NCBI RefSeq assembly: GCF_014337925.2 | Contig: NZ_CP143423.1 | Location: 526,501-590,500, forward strand | Source: Roseobacter fucihabitans | Lineage (GTDB): Bacteria; Pseudomonadota; Alphaproteobacteria; Rhodobacterales; Rhodobacteraceae | DNA: 64,000 nt | Reading direction: 5' to 3' | Shown: in pieces, positions 44,480 to 53,791 of the stretch | How the letters are laid out: the number at the start of each line of letters is the position of its first letter | How positions within the stretch are numbered: position 1 is the first letter of the stretch | Notes under the pieces: model-generated | Database searches by the model: none | What the model saw: the letters and a program-made list of their open reading frames with translations, nothing else | What the model was told of the DNA's origin: nothing | Position numbers and translations under genes: made by a program

Positions 44480-45262
44480 TTAGGTGTAATAGGGTGACTT
44501 AAGGCCACGGCTGGCGGCCTCAGTGGCGCTTGCATCAAACACACGGGTATAAAAGGCCGCGTTGAGCGTCGCTGCAGTTTTAGGGAAGTCGGCGACTGCG
44601 AAAGCTCGCGCATTTTCAACCGTATCGAATGCATCGACACCGCCAAGCGTATTAGTGTGCAACCCACTCAGCCAAAGCTTTGAAATCAAGCCCTTTTGCT
44701 GCTTTAGGACAGGGTTTCGATCCCGCCACGGCGCGTTTTGAAAAGGGACGTTGAGCTGCACTTCGGTGTAAACAAACGCGCCCGGCGGTTGTGTTGGGCC
44801 CGACCCGAACTGCGGTGACCCTATATCCCGGCTGGCATCCTCAACGACGCTGGCATCAAACACGCGGGTTGTCTGAGCGACGCCAAGGTTTCGGGCAACT
44901 GCAGGGAAAAAGGTGGTGCAATAGCGCTGCGCTGTCTCAACACTGTCAAAGCTGTAGATGCCACCAACTGAGTTATTCCCTACTCCCGAGAACCACGTCT
45001 TGTTTAGGAACCCTGGCTCATTTGCAATCTGGCCATTCAACTCTTGCCATGGGACATTCTCGAACGGCGTGGAAATTTGCAATTCTGTGTAGACGAATGC
45101 TCTGGGGGTCATGTGGTTTTCTCCGTGGTCAATTGCGGCACCGGCCATCGCCAGCTTGCCGCCTGGTGCAAGGTTGGCGGCGGTGGCCGCTGCTACCGCG
45201 CCCACAATAACTTTGCGGCGGCTAATCCCTGTTTCGGTCTGCGACTTTGTTTGGTGCTTCAT
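44480..45262 (-). CDS. Tat-exported protein with two YdhR-like (dimeric alpha-beta barrel) domains
   Basis: This 260-residue protein has a twin-arginine signal, ISRRKVIVGAVAAATAANLA. Two similar domains follow: RAFVYTELQISTPFENVPWQ near residue 54 and GAFVYTEVQLNVPFQNAPW near residue 157. Each is followed by a KTWFSG- or KLWLSG-type stretch and VGGIYSFDSVETAQ- or LGGVDAFDTVENARAF-type helices. This repeats the YdhR putative mono-oxygenase fold. It is the first gene of the reverse-strand group and faces TetR operator-like sites. Confidence 0.75.
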   Translation of the reverse strand: MKHQTKSQTETGISRRKVIVGAVAAATAANLAPGGKLAMAGAAIDHGENHMTPRAFVYTELQISTPFENVPWQELNGQIANEPGFLNKTWFSGVGNNSVGGIYSFDSVETAQRYCTTFFPAVARNLGVAQTTRVFDASVVEDASRDIGSPQFGSGPTQPPGAFVYTEVQLNVPFQNAPWRDRNPVLKQQKGLISKLWLSGLHTNTLGGVDAFDTVENARAFAVADFPKTAATLNAAFYTRVFDASATEAASRGLKSPYYT

Positions 45263-45322
45263 CGGGCTTTCCTTTGTGACAGTAGCACGCGGTTTGGTTG
45301 GTTGCGTTGCGGCTGAACTCAA

Positions 45323-45395
45323 TATATAACGATCACTATAATCTAACTATATAACGATCGCTATGTCGTCAAGAAAAAATACCGATCGCTATATA
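45323..45395. promoter_or_regulatory. Three palindromic operator copies between divergent genes
   Basis: TATATAACGATCACTATA (45323-45340), TATATAACGATCGCTAT (45348-45364) and TACCGATCGCTATATA (45380-45395) share an ATAACGATCGCTAT-type dyad. They lie between the Tat-exported protein gene and the TetR gene. They are very likely the binding sites of that TetR protein, controlling both directions. Confidence 0.75.
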
Positions 45396-45414
45396 AAAAT
45401 CGAAAGGACAGCGG

Positions 45415-45993
45415 ATGGCGCAGTTACCAACGAAGAAAGAGCAAACCCGCGCGCGCATTCTGAACGCTGCAAGCCAGAGCTTTAGAAGCAGTGGTTATGC
45501 GGGAACCGGAGTTGACGGCATTGCCAAAACTGCCGGTGTCACGTCAGGCGCATTTTATGCTCATTTCGGATCGAAAGATGGTGCGTTTGAAGCCGCACTG
45601 GCGGCTGGGCTGGACGAGGTGATTCAGAGCATTCCGAACTTTCAAGCTAAGTTTGGATCTGCTTGGGTTGGTGCCTTTGCCGATTACTATCTAAGTGAAG
45701 CGCATCGAAATGACCTCGCCTGCGGCTGTGCGATGACAACACTTTCACCCGAGGTTGCACGGGCTGATCCCGATACGCACATGGCTTATGAAGCGAAAAT
45801 GAACCGAATTGTGAGTCTGATTGCCGATGGTTTGACTGGCAACTCGCAGGAGGCTCGACACACACGGGCTTGGGCGATGTTAAGTACACTGATCGGCGGG
45901 CTAACGCTCTCACGCGCAGTTGCAAACCCCGACATCGCGAACAGGATCGCAGAAGCGGCCCACGTTGCTGCCTTGGCCGCCTCTATGGGCTGA
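45415..45993 (+). CDS. TetR/AcrR-family regulator
   Basis: This 192-residue repressor has the N-terminal HTH TGVDGIAKTAGVTSGAFYAH near residues 31-50, followed by FGSKDGAFEAALAAG. The C-terminal part, with DLACGCAMTTLSPEVARADP, resembles regulators of electrophile-stress genes, in which the cysteines may sense the signal. The adjacent reverse-strand genes (YdhR-like, tautomerase, glyoxalase-like, GFA-like) are its likely targets. AAAGGA precedes the ATG. Confidence 0.87.
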   Translation: MAQLPTKKEQTRARILNAASQSFRSSGYAGTGVDGIAKTAGVTSGAFYAHFGSKDGAFEAALAAGLDEVIQSIPNFQAKFGSAWVGAFADYYLSEAHRNDLACGCAMTTLSPEVARADPDTHMAYEAKMNRIVSLIADGLTGNSQEARHTRAWAMLSTLIGGLTLSRAVANPDIANRIAEAAHVAALAASMG

Positions 45994-46105
45994 AATTTCG
46001 ACCAAACCTGGCCGAGGCTGAGGTTGCTCCCAATCTTCCGTTGGACACTTTGCCTCTCGTCAGATCACCCGCCTCACCATTGTAATCTCGCATCGCCCAT
46101 GAACC

Positions 46106-46591
46106 TTGATAGGACATAATTCCATTGAAACCCGCTCACCGCTGCCGCCATTCACACGTGAAACTGCAATCCAAAAGGTGCGTCTTGCCGAAGACGGCTG
46201 GAACTCACGTGACGCCACCACAGTCGCCACGGCCTACACTCTCGACACCGGATGGCGCAATCGCGTGACCTTTGTAACCAACTGCGATGAGGCGGAAGCG
46301 TTCCTGAAAGCAAAATGGCTACGAGAACTCGACTACCGCCTGATTAAAGAACTCTGGGCCTTTAACAACGACCGCATCGCCGTCCGCTATGCCTATGAAT
46401 GGCACGATGACAGCGCCAACTGGTTTCGCTCATACGGGAATGAGAACTGGGAATTTGCCAAAAACGGTTTGATGCAAAACCGCTTTGCAAGCATCAATGA
46501 CCTGCCGATTGCTGAAGCCGACCGCAAGTTTCATTGGCAGCAAGGTCGCAGGCTAGACGACCATCTGGGGCTTTCTGAACTGGATTTATGA
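46106..46591 (+). CDS. DUF1348 (NTF2-like) protein
   Basis: This protein of about 161 residues has clear DUF1348 sequence: [59 protein letters not shown] and [17 protein letters not shown]. The fold is a small cone-shaped NTF2-like pocket of unknown role. The start is taken as TTG at 46106; no better codon is available. It follows the TetR gene on the same strand and may belong to the same stress-related group. Confidence 0.83.
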   Translation: MIGHNSIETRSPLPPFTRETAIQKVRLAEDGWNSRDATTVATAYTLDTGWRNRVTFVTNCDEAEAFLKAKWLRELDYRLIKELWAFNNDRIAVRYAYEWHDDSANWFRSYGNENWEFAKNGLMQNRFASINDLPIAEADRKFHWQQGRRLDDHLGLSELDL

Positions 46592-46732
46592 ATGCATGAA
46601 AATGGGTAGTTCGAGTAAAGTATCAGTGAGGGTAGATCAGCTACTGATCGGTCAGCGCATTTCACTCATCTGTTCACACCGCAAAATTGAATACCCCCAG
46701 CGCGAAGTTACAAATGCTCCGCAGCAAACCAT

Positions 46733-47120
46733 TTATAAGAAAAGCATCTCGACCTTTTTGCGTTTGGCCTGGGCCTTGGGGTTGAAGGAAGACTTGGCAG
46801 CCAGTCGGGCAAAGTCACGCGCGTCCTCATGTTCTTCGCGACCGATGAAGCGGGTGTTTGTGTTTGGGCAGCATTTTGGTTTCGACGGGCACGCATCGCA
46901 TATAGCTTTGGTGGCGCGGTATCTGCGCCGCCCAATTTTTGGCTCTTTCCTGCGCGGATCGGAGTAGTTCCGGCGGGACTGCAATAGGTGCTGACCTTCA
47001 GGGCAGGTATAGCGGTCATTGTCTTCGTCCCTCCGAGGTCGTTAAGCCGTTTGGAACCTCGCTCGCGGAATTCATCAGGGCCAGTGGAGGCAATGCCGAA
47101 ACATAAACAGGTCGGACAGA
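46733..47120 (-). pseudogene. Fragment of an IS1182-type transposase
   Basis: On the reverse strand the frame reads DRYTCPEGQHLLQSRRNYSD and continues RRRYRATKAICDACPSKPKC, typical of the zinc-ribbon-like part of IS1182 transposases. It runs to KKVEMLF and then stops. The N-terminal and C-terminal parts are missing, and the frame breaks upstream of about 47020. Confidence 0.7.
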
Positions 47121-47429
47121 CGACAGTACTGACGAAATGACCGCAAATATCGCCAGAAAACACTTGCAATGCAGGAGCCATCCACAGAGGACGTTCGACG
47201 ACTTATCGTGATGCTGCGTTTGCAGCCTACATTACCGACATTCGCCGCGTGTGCGAAATCTTGGGCTAGGAGAACTTACAGATGGCGGACAAAGCCGCCT
47301 TGCGCGGTCGCGGCTATTGCTGACGCAGCATTTCCTCACACTCGAGGCAGTTTTGTTGCTTCGATGCGGATTATATCACCAAAGCGGCCGTTCATTGGCG
47401 GTGACATGGTCACAGTCGAAAGCATCAAT

Positions 47430-47597
47430 TGGTGGGGGTGTTTCGCCCACCTCAAACGCATTCTCGGCCTGGGACGGCTCCGGCTTCGAGGGCCCTGCGG
47501 CGTACAGGACGAATTTACGCTCGCAGCAATCGCCCAGAACCTCCGAAAACTTGCAAAACTAAGACCCAAGACCGTCGAAACAAGGATCGCGATATGA
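47430..47597 (+). pseudogene. C-terminal fragment of a transposase
   Basis: The frame gives WWGCFAHLKRILGLGRLRLR followed by DEFTLAAIAQNLRKLAKL. This resembles the C-terminal tail of IS1182-like transposases. Its orientation is opposite to the fragment at 46733, so at least two insertions decayed here. No intact element remains. Confidence 0.55.
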
Positions 47598-47988
47598 TCT
47601 GAACCGGCAAAACGACAGACCAACAAGCCGCCCAGTACAACGGGCGGAACAATAAGCCCGCGACCAACGCCGCGAGGCGGCCAACTCCCCCCAAGTCACG
47701 GCGACTTCTCCAACAAAATAGGCCGATTCTTCAGAATTTTGGACGGCTTCGTTTGCCAATCAAGGCGGTGGATTTTGACCGTGGGGTCACCAATTGGGCG
47801 CGCTCCGTCAACTATTTTATGTGGATCTCGAATTGGGCGGAGTACCGCGCCGGAAATTTTTCTGAAATCTGAGTCAGTTTTATGCAATTGTATCAATGTG
47901 CACCTGCTTAACAGTAGCCGGTGGGCAGACAAAAACACAAAATCGGTCACTTCATCTCATGAAGAAAGCCGTGACAAGGAAGATACTA
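47598..47988. other. Stretch with no recognised gene
   Basis: About 390 bases follow the transposase fragment. They contain no convincing frame or RNA. The promoter and ribosome site of the BCCT-like gene lie at its right end. Confidence 0.4.
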
Positions 47989-49206
47989 ATGGCAGCAATA
48001 CTCACACTCATCATTTCCTTCGGGATACTGCTTGCGCTCGCGCTTGTGGTGTTCTGTGTCATCAAGTGGTGGGACATGCCCGTTATTGGGGTCACACCAG
48101 TGCCCTTGTTCACCTTCATCGCAATCTTGTTCACATCAGGACTGGATGTTGGGCTTATCATGTTTCCGTTGGGTGAGTTTCCAACCTACGCCGATACCGC
48201 AGGAAATCCAGAATACGGTTTCACCAATCCATTGGCGATCGAGTTTGGGTTCTGGGGCTTTCTGATCTGGGGCTTCTACTTCCTAACAAGCTTCTACTTT
48301 TGCGCCATTGAGCCGCGTGTCAAATTCTTTGATATCCCGGTCGTGCGGATCCTAAATAACATTGTTATCATTGGCACATGCGCCTTCACCGCAAGCTTGT
48401 TCCTTATTTATCTGCCATTCTACATCCCAGAAATCGGCGATGGTGAGACTGTTGTCGCGACGTTCTATTTGATTGTCTTTTGCGTCATTCTTGCTGCGGC
48501 TTACTCAAGCACTGATATCAAGTTTGTCCGCATATTGAGTGTTGGTTCAACCTTCCTCTTCTTGTCACTCATCGTTCTTATGTGGGCAGTTGGCGACCTC
48601 GGCATTTCTGGCCTGGCAGGTACTGCTTCAAATATCGGCGGGTATTTCTCAAACATCCATAAGTTCGTCATTCCGATCAACGCATACCATGAATTCTATC
48701 TGTTTTGGTGGTTTGCTTGGTCAATCATGATCGGACAATTCACATCACGCTTTGTTGGCGGATTGAAGACGCAGCACCTCTTGCTGGCGTTGCTGGTCAT
48801 TCCATCAATCCCACTGGCGATTTGGTTCTCGGTCCTCTTCCACTATTACGTCAATGAGATCAGCACAGCTGGGCTACTCAATATGGCAATGGTGGTCGTT
48901 GGCATCACATTCGTCATCAACTCTCTGGACAGCTTGATCCGGCTCTATTCGGACAACTTGAACCTTACGACCCGGCGGTTTGGCAAGTTGGGCTATATCG
49001 CCGGGAACGTGGCCGTTCTCTTCGGCCTAACCCTGCTGTTCAAAAGCCAGTGGTTGCAGATCCAGTGGATTGGAGCCGTAGTGGTGGCCATTTACCTAGC
49101 CTGCGTGATCTACATCTTGTTCCGACACCGCGACTGTGTCTTGTCGATCACCACCTCACCTGAAGAAAACGACCTTGATTTCGAAAAAATCAAAGTGTCG
49201 CACTAG
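47989..49206 (+). CDS. Short, divergent BCCT-like transporter
   Basis: This integral membrane protein of about 405 residues has ten or more hydrophobic segments. The stretch INAYHEFYLFWWFAWSIMIG with QFTSRFVGG resembles the conserved substrate-binding W-rich helix of betaine-choline-carnitine transporters. The N-terminal TSGLDVGLIMFPLGEF also fits. Usual BCCT members are 500-650 residues, so this is a reduced or distant member. The ATG at 47989 is chosen for the GGAAG six bases upstream; a longer start at 47959 is possible. It stands alone with its own terminator. The base composition is poorer in GC than core genes. Confidence 0.7.
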   Translation: MAAILTLIISFGILLALALVVFCVIKWWDMPVIGVTPVPLFTFIAILFTSGLDVGLIMFPLGEFPTYADTAGNPEYGFTNPLAIEFGFWGFLIWGFYFLTSFYFCAIEPRVKFFDIPVVRILNNIVIIGTCAFTASLFLIYLPFYIPEIGDGETVVATFYLIVFCVILAAAYSSTDIKFVRILSVGSTFLFLSLIVLMWAVGDLGISGLAGTASNIGGYFSNIHKFVIPINAYHEFYLFWWFAWSIMIGQFTSRFVGGLKTQHLLLALLVIPSIPLAIWFSVLFHYYVNEISTAGLLNMAMVVVGITFVINSLDSLIRLYSDNLNLTTRRFGKLGYIAGNVAVLFGLTLLFKSQWLQIQWIGAVVVAIYLACVIYILFRHRDCVLSITTSPEENDLDFEKIKVSH

Positions 49207-49219
49207 TTAAGACAGTAAA

Positions 49220-49246
49220 GCTGCGCCGGATCCAGAACGGCGCAGC
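49220..49246 (+). terminator. Rho-independent terminator
   Basis: GCTGCGCCG and CGGCGCAGC pair perfectly around a nine-base loop, followed by a short T-containing stretch. It lies 13 bases after the BCCT-like gene. Confidence 0.75.
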
Positions 49247-49373
49247 ATTTAGATGCTTGTTTTGCCTCTGCAGCCTTAACTGATCTCACGTTAGTGGGTT
49301 TTTGACGACAAAACCGGCCTTATGTATCAAACGCACCAAGCGCGTTGCGAATATCTTCTGGTAGGTTAGTAAT

Positions 49374-49880
49374 ATGGGATTGATTGCAACCTATAGTGAT
49401 TTCATGCGAAACGCCGACGCCTATCTCGAGATAAAACTAGACTTGACCGATCCTGTTGAGATTGGAGACTTTGCTGGTTTTGGCGCGGAGTTTGAAAAAT
49501 ATCTTTCAGACAATCACCCTGAGTCAGCAGGCACCGCCAAAATGTATGTTAGTGAGGTCCGCAAGGGTTCCGTGATCGCGGCTATGTTTGCTGGCATTCC
49601 CGATCTGATAGGGATGGCTGACGCTTCCTTAATCGCCCTTGGGTTCGGTGCCCTTTTCAACAAAAGGATCAGAGACTTTATTCAGGGCAAGCATCTAGGC
49701 GGTGCAAAGTAGTCTCAACTTTCTGATGTAGCGAAGACAGTTCAGGCACTTGCCAATGACAAGAATGGCAAGATGAGCATCAAGGGCCTGCGCCTCAAAG
49801 AGACTGAATACGAAACTGAGTTCGAAGCTGTCTTCACTGAGCGCGAAGCAAGAGATGCGCTGGTTACGATCAATAACTAG
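49374..49880 (+). pseudogene. Unknown gene interrupted by in-frame amber codons
   Basis: The first 112 codons form a soluble N-terminal part (MGLIATYSDFMRNADAYLEI) and end at TAG 49710. Protein-like sequence continues in the same frame: SQLSDVAKTVQALANDKNGK, then LKETEYETEFEAVFTEREAR to a TAG at 49878. The frame then reads KEELDER to a third TAG at 49902 and stays open to a TAG at 50037. No TAA or TGA occurs. Glutamine codons (CAG) mutated to TAG would explain it. I do not recognise the family. It may be a decaying gene or, less likely, one read through. Confidence 0.6.
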
Positions 49881-50061
49881 AAAGAGGAATTGGACGAGCG
49901 ATAGGTCAGAGTGCAAAGTAATGAATGCTTCTTGGCATGCGAATGTCGACTAGTATCTTCCGAGTACAACTGGGACACTTCTACGGGGGCCGTTCTCAGC
50001 CCCAGCACAGCGGTTAAAGTAGAAAGGTTAATCAATTAGCTGCCGCCGCGTAGCGACCGAT

Positions 50062-51675
50062 TTAAATCGGAAGTTTCCGATCGAGATATCCATCAAACTT
50101 TAGAAACTTCAAGTGAGGGTAAACGTATTGCACTGAATCAATATTTTCAGCGCTCTCAAATGCACCCGAAAATGCTGGGTGCAGGCAGAATTCATCACTT
50201 GGCGCGAATGACAATTGTCCGGGAATTCCGTATTCGAAGTCCGCATCTTTGTACATCGTAGTTTGACCAGTAACCTTACCAATTGCGCCGATCTCAGAGA
50301 GAACCTTTCGGAACCTATGAAAATCGATATCTTGGCGAGACTTAAGTGCACCTTTCCCAAATTTCGCATAAACGCTTTCCAGTCGATCCTGACTAAAGTA
50401 GCGAGGAAGTTTCTCGACGACTCGATCGCATAGGTCTTCACAAAAAGGAAACTTAGTTTGAAATGCGTTGAAGATATCTCCGCATATGTCTGGTTCAACA
50501 TTCCTTATTCCATCAACTACGTCCGCTGCATAGTTGAAGCCACCGTCCTCGGCGCTCTTATATATAGAGTTCAATGTCATGATGAATTGACGAGGTAGAA
50601 GTTGTGTGTGTCGAAGAACATAGGCCAACGTACCTTCGATCTTTTTCCCTCTATTTACTGTCGTGTCTTTCATGAAATCTGACAGCACAGAATGAACATC
50701 TTCACGCTTGCTTAAATCAATTGCCTCGAACTTATTTAGTCTCTGAATATGATTGTGGGCAGCAAGAAAAACTAAGTATCTCCACGCAGCAATTCTCATA
50801 AGTTCAATCGGACTCCAGTGCAATACGACCGCATTACCAAAGTCTTTCGTAGCATTCGATGATATCGCCTTTATTTCGAAAAAATGCTCGGCTGGGATGC
50901 ACAGCCTTATTTGGCGATACCTATTCCCAAATGTTCCAACGCACTTCAGCATTCCCTTCATGATCTCTTTTGTTTCACAATCATCAAGGTCGTATTGCTC
51001 CACATTATCCAATATTATAACTGACCTCGTATTCGATTCTTTTAGATAGTAGTCGAGGTCGCTCAGCGCTTCCTGATATCCGTGGGCGGAGTCTGCCAAG
51101 AAGTTCGTAATCGAGGCAAGCAATGGGCCGAGGCTATTGTTAAGCTCGACCCGGTTGCTTGCTCTGAATGCTCTTTTTAGATAGCTTTCCTCGCCCATTT
51201 TGGGCTTTCTGTCGATCGCTTCTAGGAAAGATGAAATTCGAGGGAAAGGCTCTGCAGGATTGCTGCGAACCACCTCGATCATGTGTTGTACATTCAATAC
51301 AAACGACCAATAGTCCGCACAACGTTCGGTACGGCCCAACTTAATTTGAGATTCTGAAAATAGCGCGTGGCTTACCTTTTCTGACAGTTTGGCCAAATCT
51401 GCAAAGATAATATACTTAAACTTGCCAGCGAGTTCAGTTCTGGAAACAACTGTGGTCTTTCCTGAACCACGCCTACCAACGATGATACTTGGGTCTTTTT
51501 GGTAGGACTTCCAAATCGAGTTTCTCGTGTTAAAAATAAGCGGTTGAACTAGCTCATCATCTTTGATGTCTTCACTGCTTCTTGGCCCAAATGGTTGAGC
51601 GGGGGTAAAGTATATTTTGATTTTCTGCTTCTGAAAATGACTGAGTTCTTGTAATACCTTGACATTTGGTTCCAA
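50062..51675 (-). CDS. Stand-alone P-loop ATPase of unknown function
   Basis: This 537-residue soluble protein has Walker A SIIVGRRGSGKTTVVSRTEL near residues 63-82 and Walker B TRSVIILDNVEQYDLDD near 216-232. In between and after are helical stretches. It resembles the Sll1717-type or STAND-like ATPases that often lie in variable islands, some in phage defence. No partner gene is adjacent. The gene is visibly poorer in GC than the core, which suggests acquisition. No effector domain is recognised in the C-terminal 250 residues. The function is unknown. Confidence 0.7.
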   Translation of the reverse strand: MEPNVKVLQELSHFQKQKIKIYFTPAQPFGPRSSEDIKDDELVQPLIFNTRNSIWKSYQKDPSIIVGRRGSGKTTVVSRTELAGKFKYIIFADLAKLSEKVSHALFSESQIKLGRTERCADYWSFVLNVQHMIEVVRSNPAEPFPRISSFLEAIDRKPKMGEESYLKRAFRASNRVELNNSLGPLLASITNFLADSAHGYQEALSDLDYYLKESNTRSVIILDNVEQYDLDDCETKEIMKGMLKCVGTFGNRYRQIRLCIPAEHFFEIKAISSNATKDFGNAVVLHWSPIELMRIAAWRYLVFLAAHNHIQRLNKFEAIDLSKREDVHSVLSDFMKDTTVNRGKKIEGTLAYVLRHTQLLPRQFIMTLNSIYKSAEDGGFNYAADVVDGIRNVEPDICGDIFNAFQTKFPFCEDLCDRVVEKLPRYFSQDRLESVYAKFGKGALKSRQDIDFHRFRKVLSEIGAIGKVTGQTTMYKDADFEYGIPGQLSFAPSDEFCLHPAFSGAFESAENIDSVQYVYPHLKFLKFDGYLDRKLPI

Positions 51676-52131
51676 ACTTGTCGACCTTTTGATGACCTAT
51701 GATCTAGCCGAGTGAAGTGCATTTGTCTTCTTTTTTCAAGAGCCTCTGAACATTTGTTGGGGACGGTGGCGCAGAACAAGAAATTCTAGTGAAAATCAAA
51801 TATGGATACGTTCTGTTAGCCTCTCTACAAGTCAATCATACCTTCGATACCGTTCATCGTTACGAAACCAAGCTTTTGTACCTCCGCCGCGAATTGTCAC
51901 AAAGTCCAGCTGGCCTATCATCTGGCGCTCAAATCCAACGGCAGCTCAGGACTGGGGTCCGGCCTGTCGGCTTCAAGGAATAGTAGCGAAAGTCTGGTTC
52001 GAAGCCTTCGGGATCAGTGTTGAACTCTACGTGAGCGTCCGTATCTTCATCCGTAGCTGCTAACTTTCCAGGCAAAGCGCCAAAATTTATGATATGATAG
52101 TAACCATAGTATCTATATTTTGGAGAAGAGA
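51676..52131. other. Stretch with no recognised gene
   Basis: About 455 bases lie between divergent genes. A 64-codon frame at 51789 has no family resemblance and is probably chance. The stretch holds the promoters of the ATPase gene and of the small exported protein. Confidence 0.4.
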
Positions 52132-52587
52132 ATGGCGATTTTTCGAGCCCAAATTTTCGTTTTGGTCATAGTCGCCGGCCCTAGTTTCGCGCAGGGGTAT
52201 GATTGGGTGAACGATCCCGAAGGATATCGGCAGCACCCCGAATATGTGAATCGTTTCAACGTGGTTGCGCCGAATTGCGTGCAGCAAGAGCTTACATATG
52301 TGAGCGATATTTTGGTGAATTACTCTATGTATATCCGGAATGTGCTTTCTAACCCTGAGTTGCTTGATCAACAGATTCTCGACTCGCTCACAACGCTGTC
52401 GCCTTTTTGTTTGCAAGCGACGCGATCAGTGGTTGAACCATATTTCAGCAGCGCCCTCGCCAGAAGCATGGGTGTTTTGATACCGCCTGGATACTCTTTG
52501 CCGCTAAGGCCATCCCCTTACCCGGATTCTCCCGTGATTGGTGGAGGCGGGGCGATTTGCGATGCAAGGACCTGCGTCATTCCGTAG
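52132..52587 (+). CDS. Small exported protein, unknown
   Basis: This 151-residue protein has a signal peptide (MAIFRAQIFVLVIVAGPSFA). The mature part has four cysteines (APNCVQQ, SPFCLQA, AICDA, TCVIP) and a proline-rich C-terminal region. GGAGAAGAG precedes the ATG at 52132. No domain is recognised. It is followed by two small membrane-protein genes on the same strand. Confidence 0.6.
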   Translation: MAIFRAQIFVLVIVAGPSFAQGYDWVNDPEGYRQHPEYVNRFNVVAPNCVQQELTYVSDILVNYSMYIRNVLSNPELLDQQILDSLTTLSPFCLQATRSVVEPYFSSALARSMGVLIPPGYSLPLRPSPYPDSPVIGGGGAICDARTCVIP

Positions 52588-52646
52588 TTTGTTGTGCCAG
52601 TGAATCTACTGCCGAGCTTTAAGAGCGCTTGAATTTGGAGGTTGAT

Positions 52647-52817
52647 ATGGATTGGGATTCTCCCGTGATCGACGTGTTAGCCGTGATCTTCACCGCATTG
52701 CTTGCGTACAACGTTGGCGCATCTGGAGCGGGCGCTGTCGGTCAGATGATTGCAGTTACGTTCCTTGTTGGTACCATTGCGCGCCTGCTCTGGTCGTTGA
52801 ATTACAAGGACGACTAA
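52647..52817 (+). CDS. Small membrane protein, unknown
   Basis: This 56-residue protein has two hydrophobic segments (VLAVIFTALLAYNVGA and AVGQMIAVTFLVGTIARLLW). GGAGG lies five bases before the ATG at 52647, which supports it as real; an in-frame start at 52629 has no such site. Function unknown. Confidence 0.6.
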   Translation: MDWDSPVIDVLAVIFTALLAYNVGASGAGAVGQMIAVTFLVGTIARLLWSLNYKDD

Positions 52818-52896
52818 TCGCACTGCTCCTCTCGCATCATCACTTTTAGTATTCATTTGTTGGACACTAACAGTCTCGTTTCATAGCGTACTCGCA

Positions 52897-53163
52897 ATGA
52901 GAAAACTCACGGGAGTTTATCTAGCGGAGTTTGAAAACACAGAGGATAAGGTTTCAGCTATTGTTGAAAAAGAAAGCCAAATCAATTTGGCGCAAATGAG
53001 ACTCCAACAAATGTGGCTCTTTGTTTTCTTCTTCACTGTTTCTACAGGTTTCTCTGCGGGGTTGGCATTAGTTGCTCTGATGCTATGCAGAGTACTTGGA
53101 ATTGATTTTGATTTTTTCGACATTTGGCGAACCGTGATTGGCCCACCGACATATGAAATCTAG
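52897..53163 (+). CDS. Small membrane protein, unknown
   Basis: This 88-residue protein has a charged N-terminal helix (residues 1-36) and then two hydrophobic segments, MWLFVFFFTVSTGFSAGLAL followed by VALMLCRVLG. It has no domain I recognise. It is last in a run of three small exported or membrane proteins. A GC-rich hairpin follows it. Confidence 0.5.
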   Translation: MRKLTGVYLAEFENTEDKVSAIVEKESQINLAQMRLQQMWLFVFFFTVSTGFSAGLALVALMLCRVLGIDFDFFDIWRTVIGPPTYEI

Positions 53164-53599
53164 CTCAGACACGTGCAAATCCCTTGGATTTGCAGCGCCC
53201 GAACCGCCCCCCCACGGGGCGGGCGCTTCGCTTTTCCCCGCCCCTCGGTTTCGGCGCGGTGCCATGCTGATACGTTTACGCATTTATCCCCGGCGTATTT
53301 CTTGCGAAATCCGCGTTCGACATTTCAATCCTGCCCCCGGAAAGCTTGATCTGGGCTGAGCCCAGACCATGCCTCACCCCCCTTGATCCGGATGCAGCCC
53401 CAAATTGAAAGAAAACCATATTTCTCGCTTCCCTCTAGGACTTATACCACTCAAGAGAGGTCGCCGGAGGCAACGAATACGGTCTAGCAACTACATTCAG
53501 GCTGCGGACGCCGCAGGCTTTATCGACAGCGGCTCAGCGTTGCAAGCAATTGCCCACGACCCTACGAGGGTGTTCCGTCCCAAATGGGGTCGTCGTCAT
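53164..53599. other. Intergenic stretch with a GC-rich hairpin
   Basis: An imperfect hairpin at about 53195-53226 (GCGCCC and CCGCCCC against GGGGCGGG and GCGC) is followed by TTCGCTTTTCC and could end transcription of the preceding gene. A 79-codon frame at 53405 is basic and unlike any family; I do not call it. Nothing else is seen. Confidence 0.4.
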
Positions 53600-53627
53600 A
53601 AAAACCCGACCGCTTTCGCAGGTCGGG
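53600..53627 (-). terminator. Rho-independent terminator of the entericidin-like gene
   Basis: On the reverse strand CCCGACC and GGTCGGG pair around nine bases and run into TTTTTA. It lies about 48 bases past the stop of the small lipoprotein gene. Confidence 0.8.
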
Positions 53628-53674
53628 CCGAGGATCAGAAATAGCCGATCCGATTTTTTCCATGGGCTTAGCGA

Positions 53675-53791
53675 TCAGATCGCACTGTCCAGCGCTTCAC
53701 CCGCATTTTGAACATCACGCCCAAGACCCTTGGTGGTTTCGCAGGCGGCAAGTGCAAGGACGGTAGTGAGCAAAATAGCAACTCTGAGCAT
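53675..53791 (-). CDS. ecnB: Entericidin-like small lipoprotein
   Basis: This 38-residue lipoprotein reads MLRVAILLTTVLALAACETT at the start, with a lipobox LAAC, then GLGRDVQNAGEALDSA. This is the entericidin A/B pattern of membrane-anchored bacteriolytic or stress lipoproteins. AAGGAAG precedes the ATG, and a terminator follows. The small size makes it easy to miss. Confidence 0.88.
   Translation of the reverse strand: MLRVAILLTTVLALAACETTKGLGRDVQNAGEALDSAI

Noticed and set aside
53405-53644. A 79-codon basic frame upstream of the entericidin-like gene
   Set aside because: Its 3' end lies over the entericidin terminator, and no start signal or family is seen.
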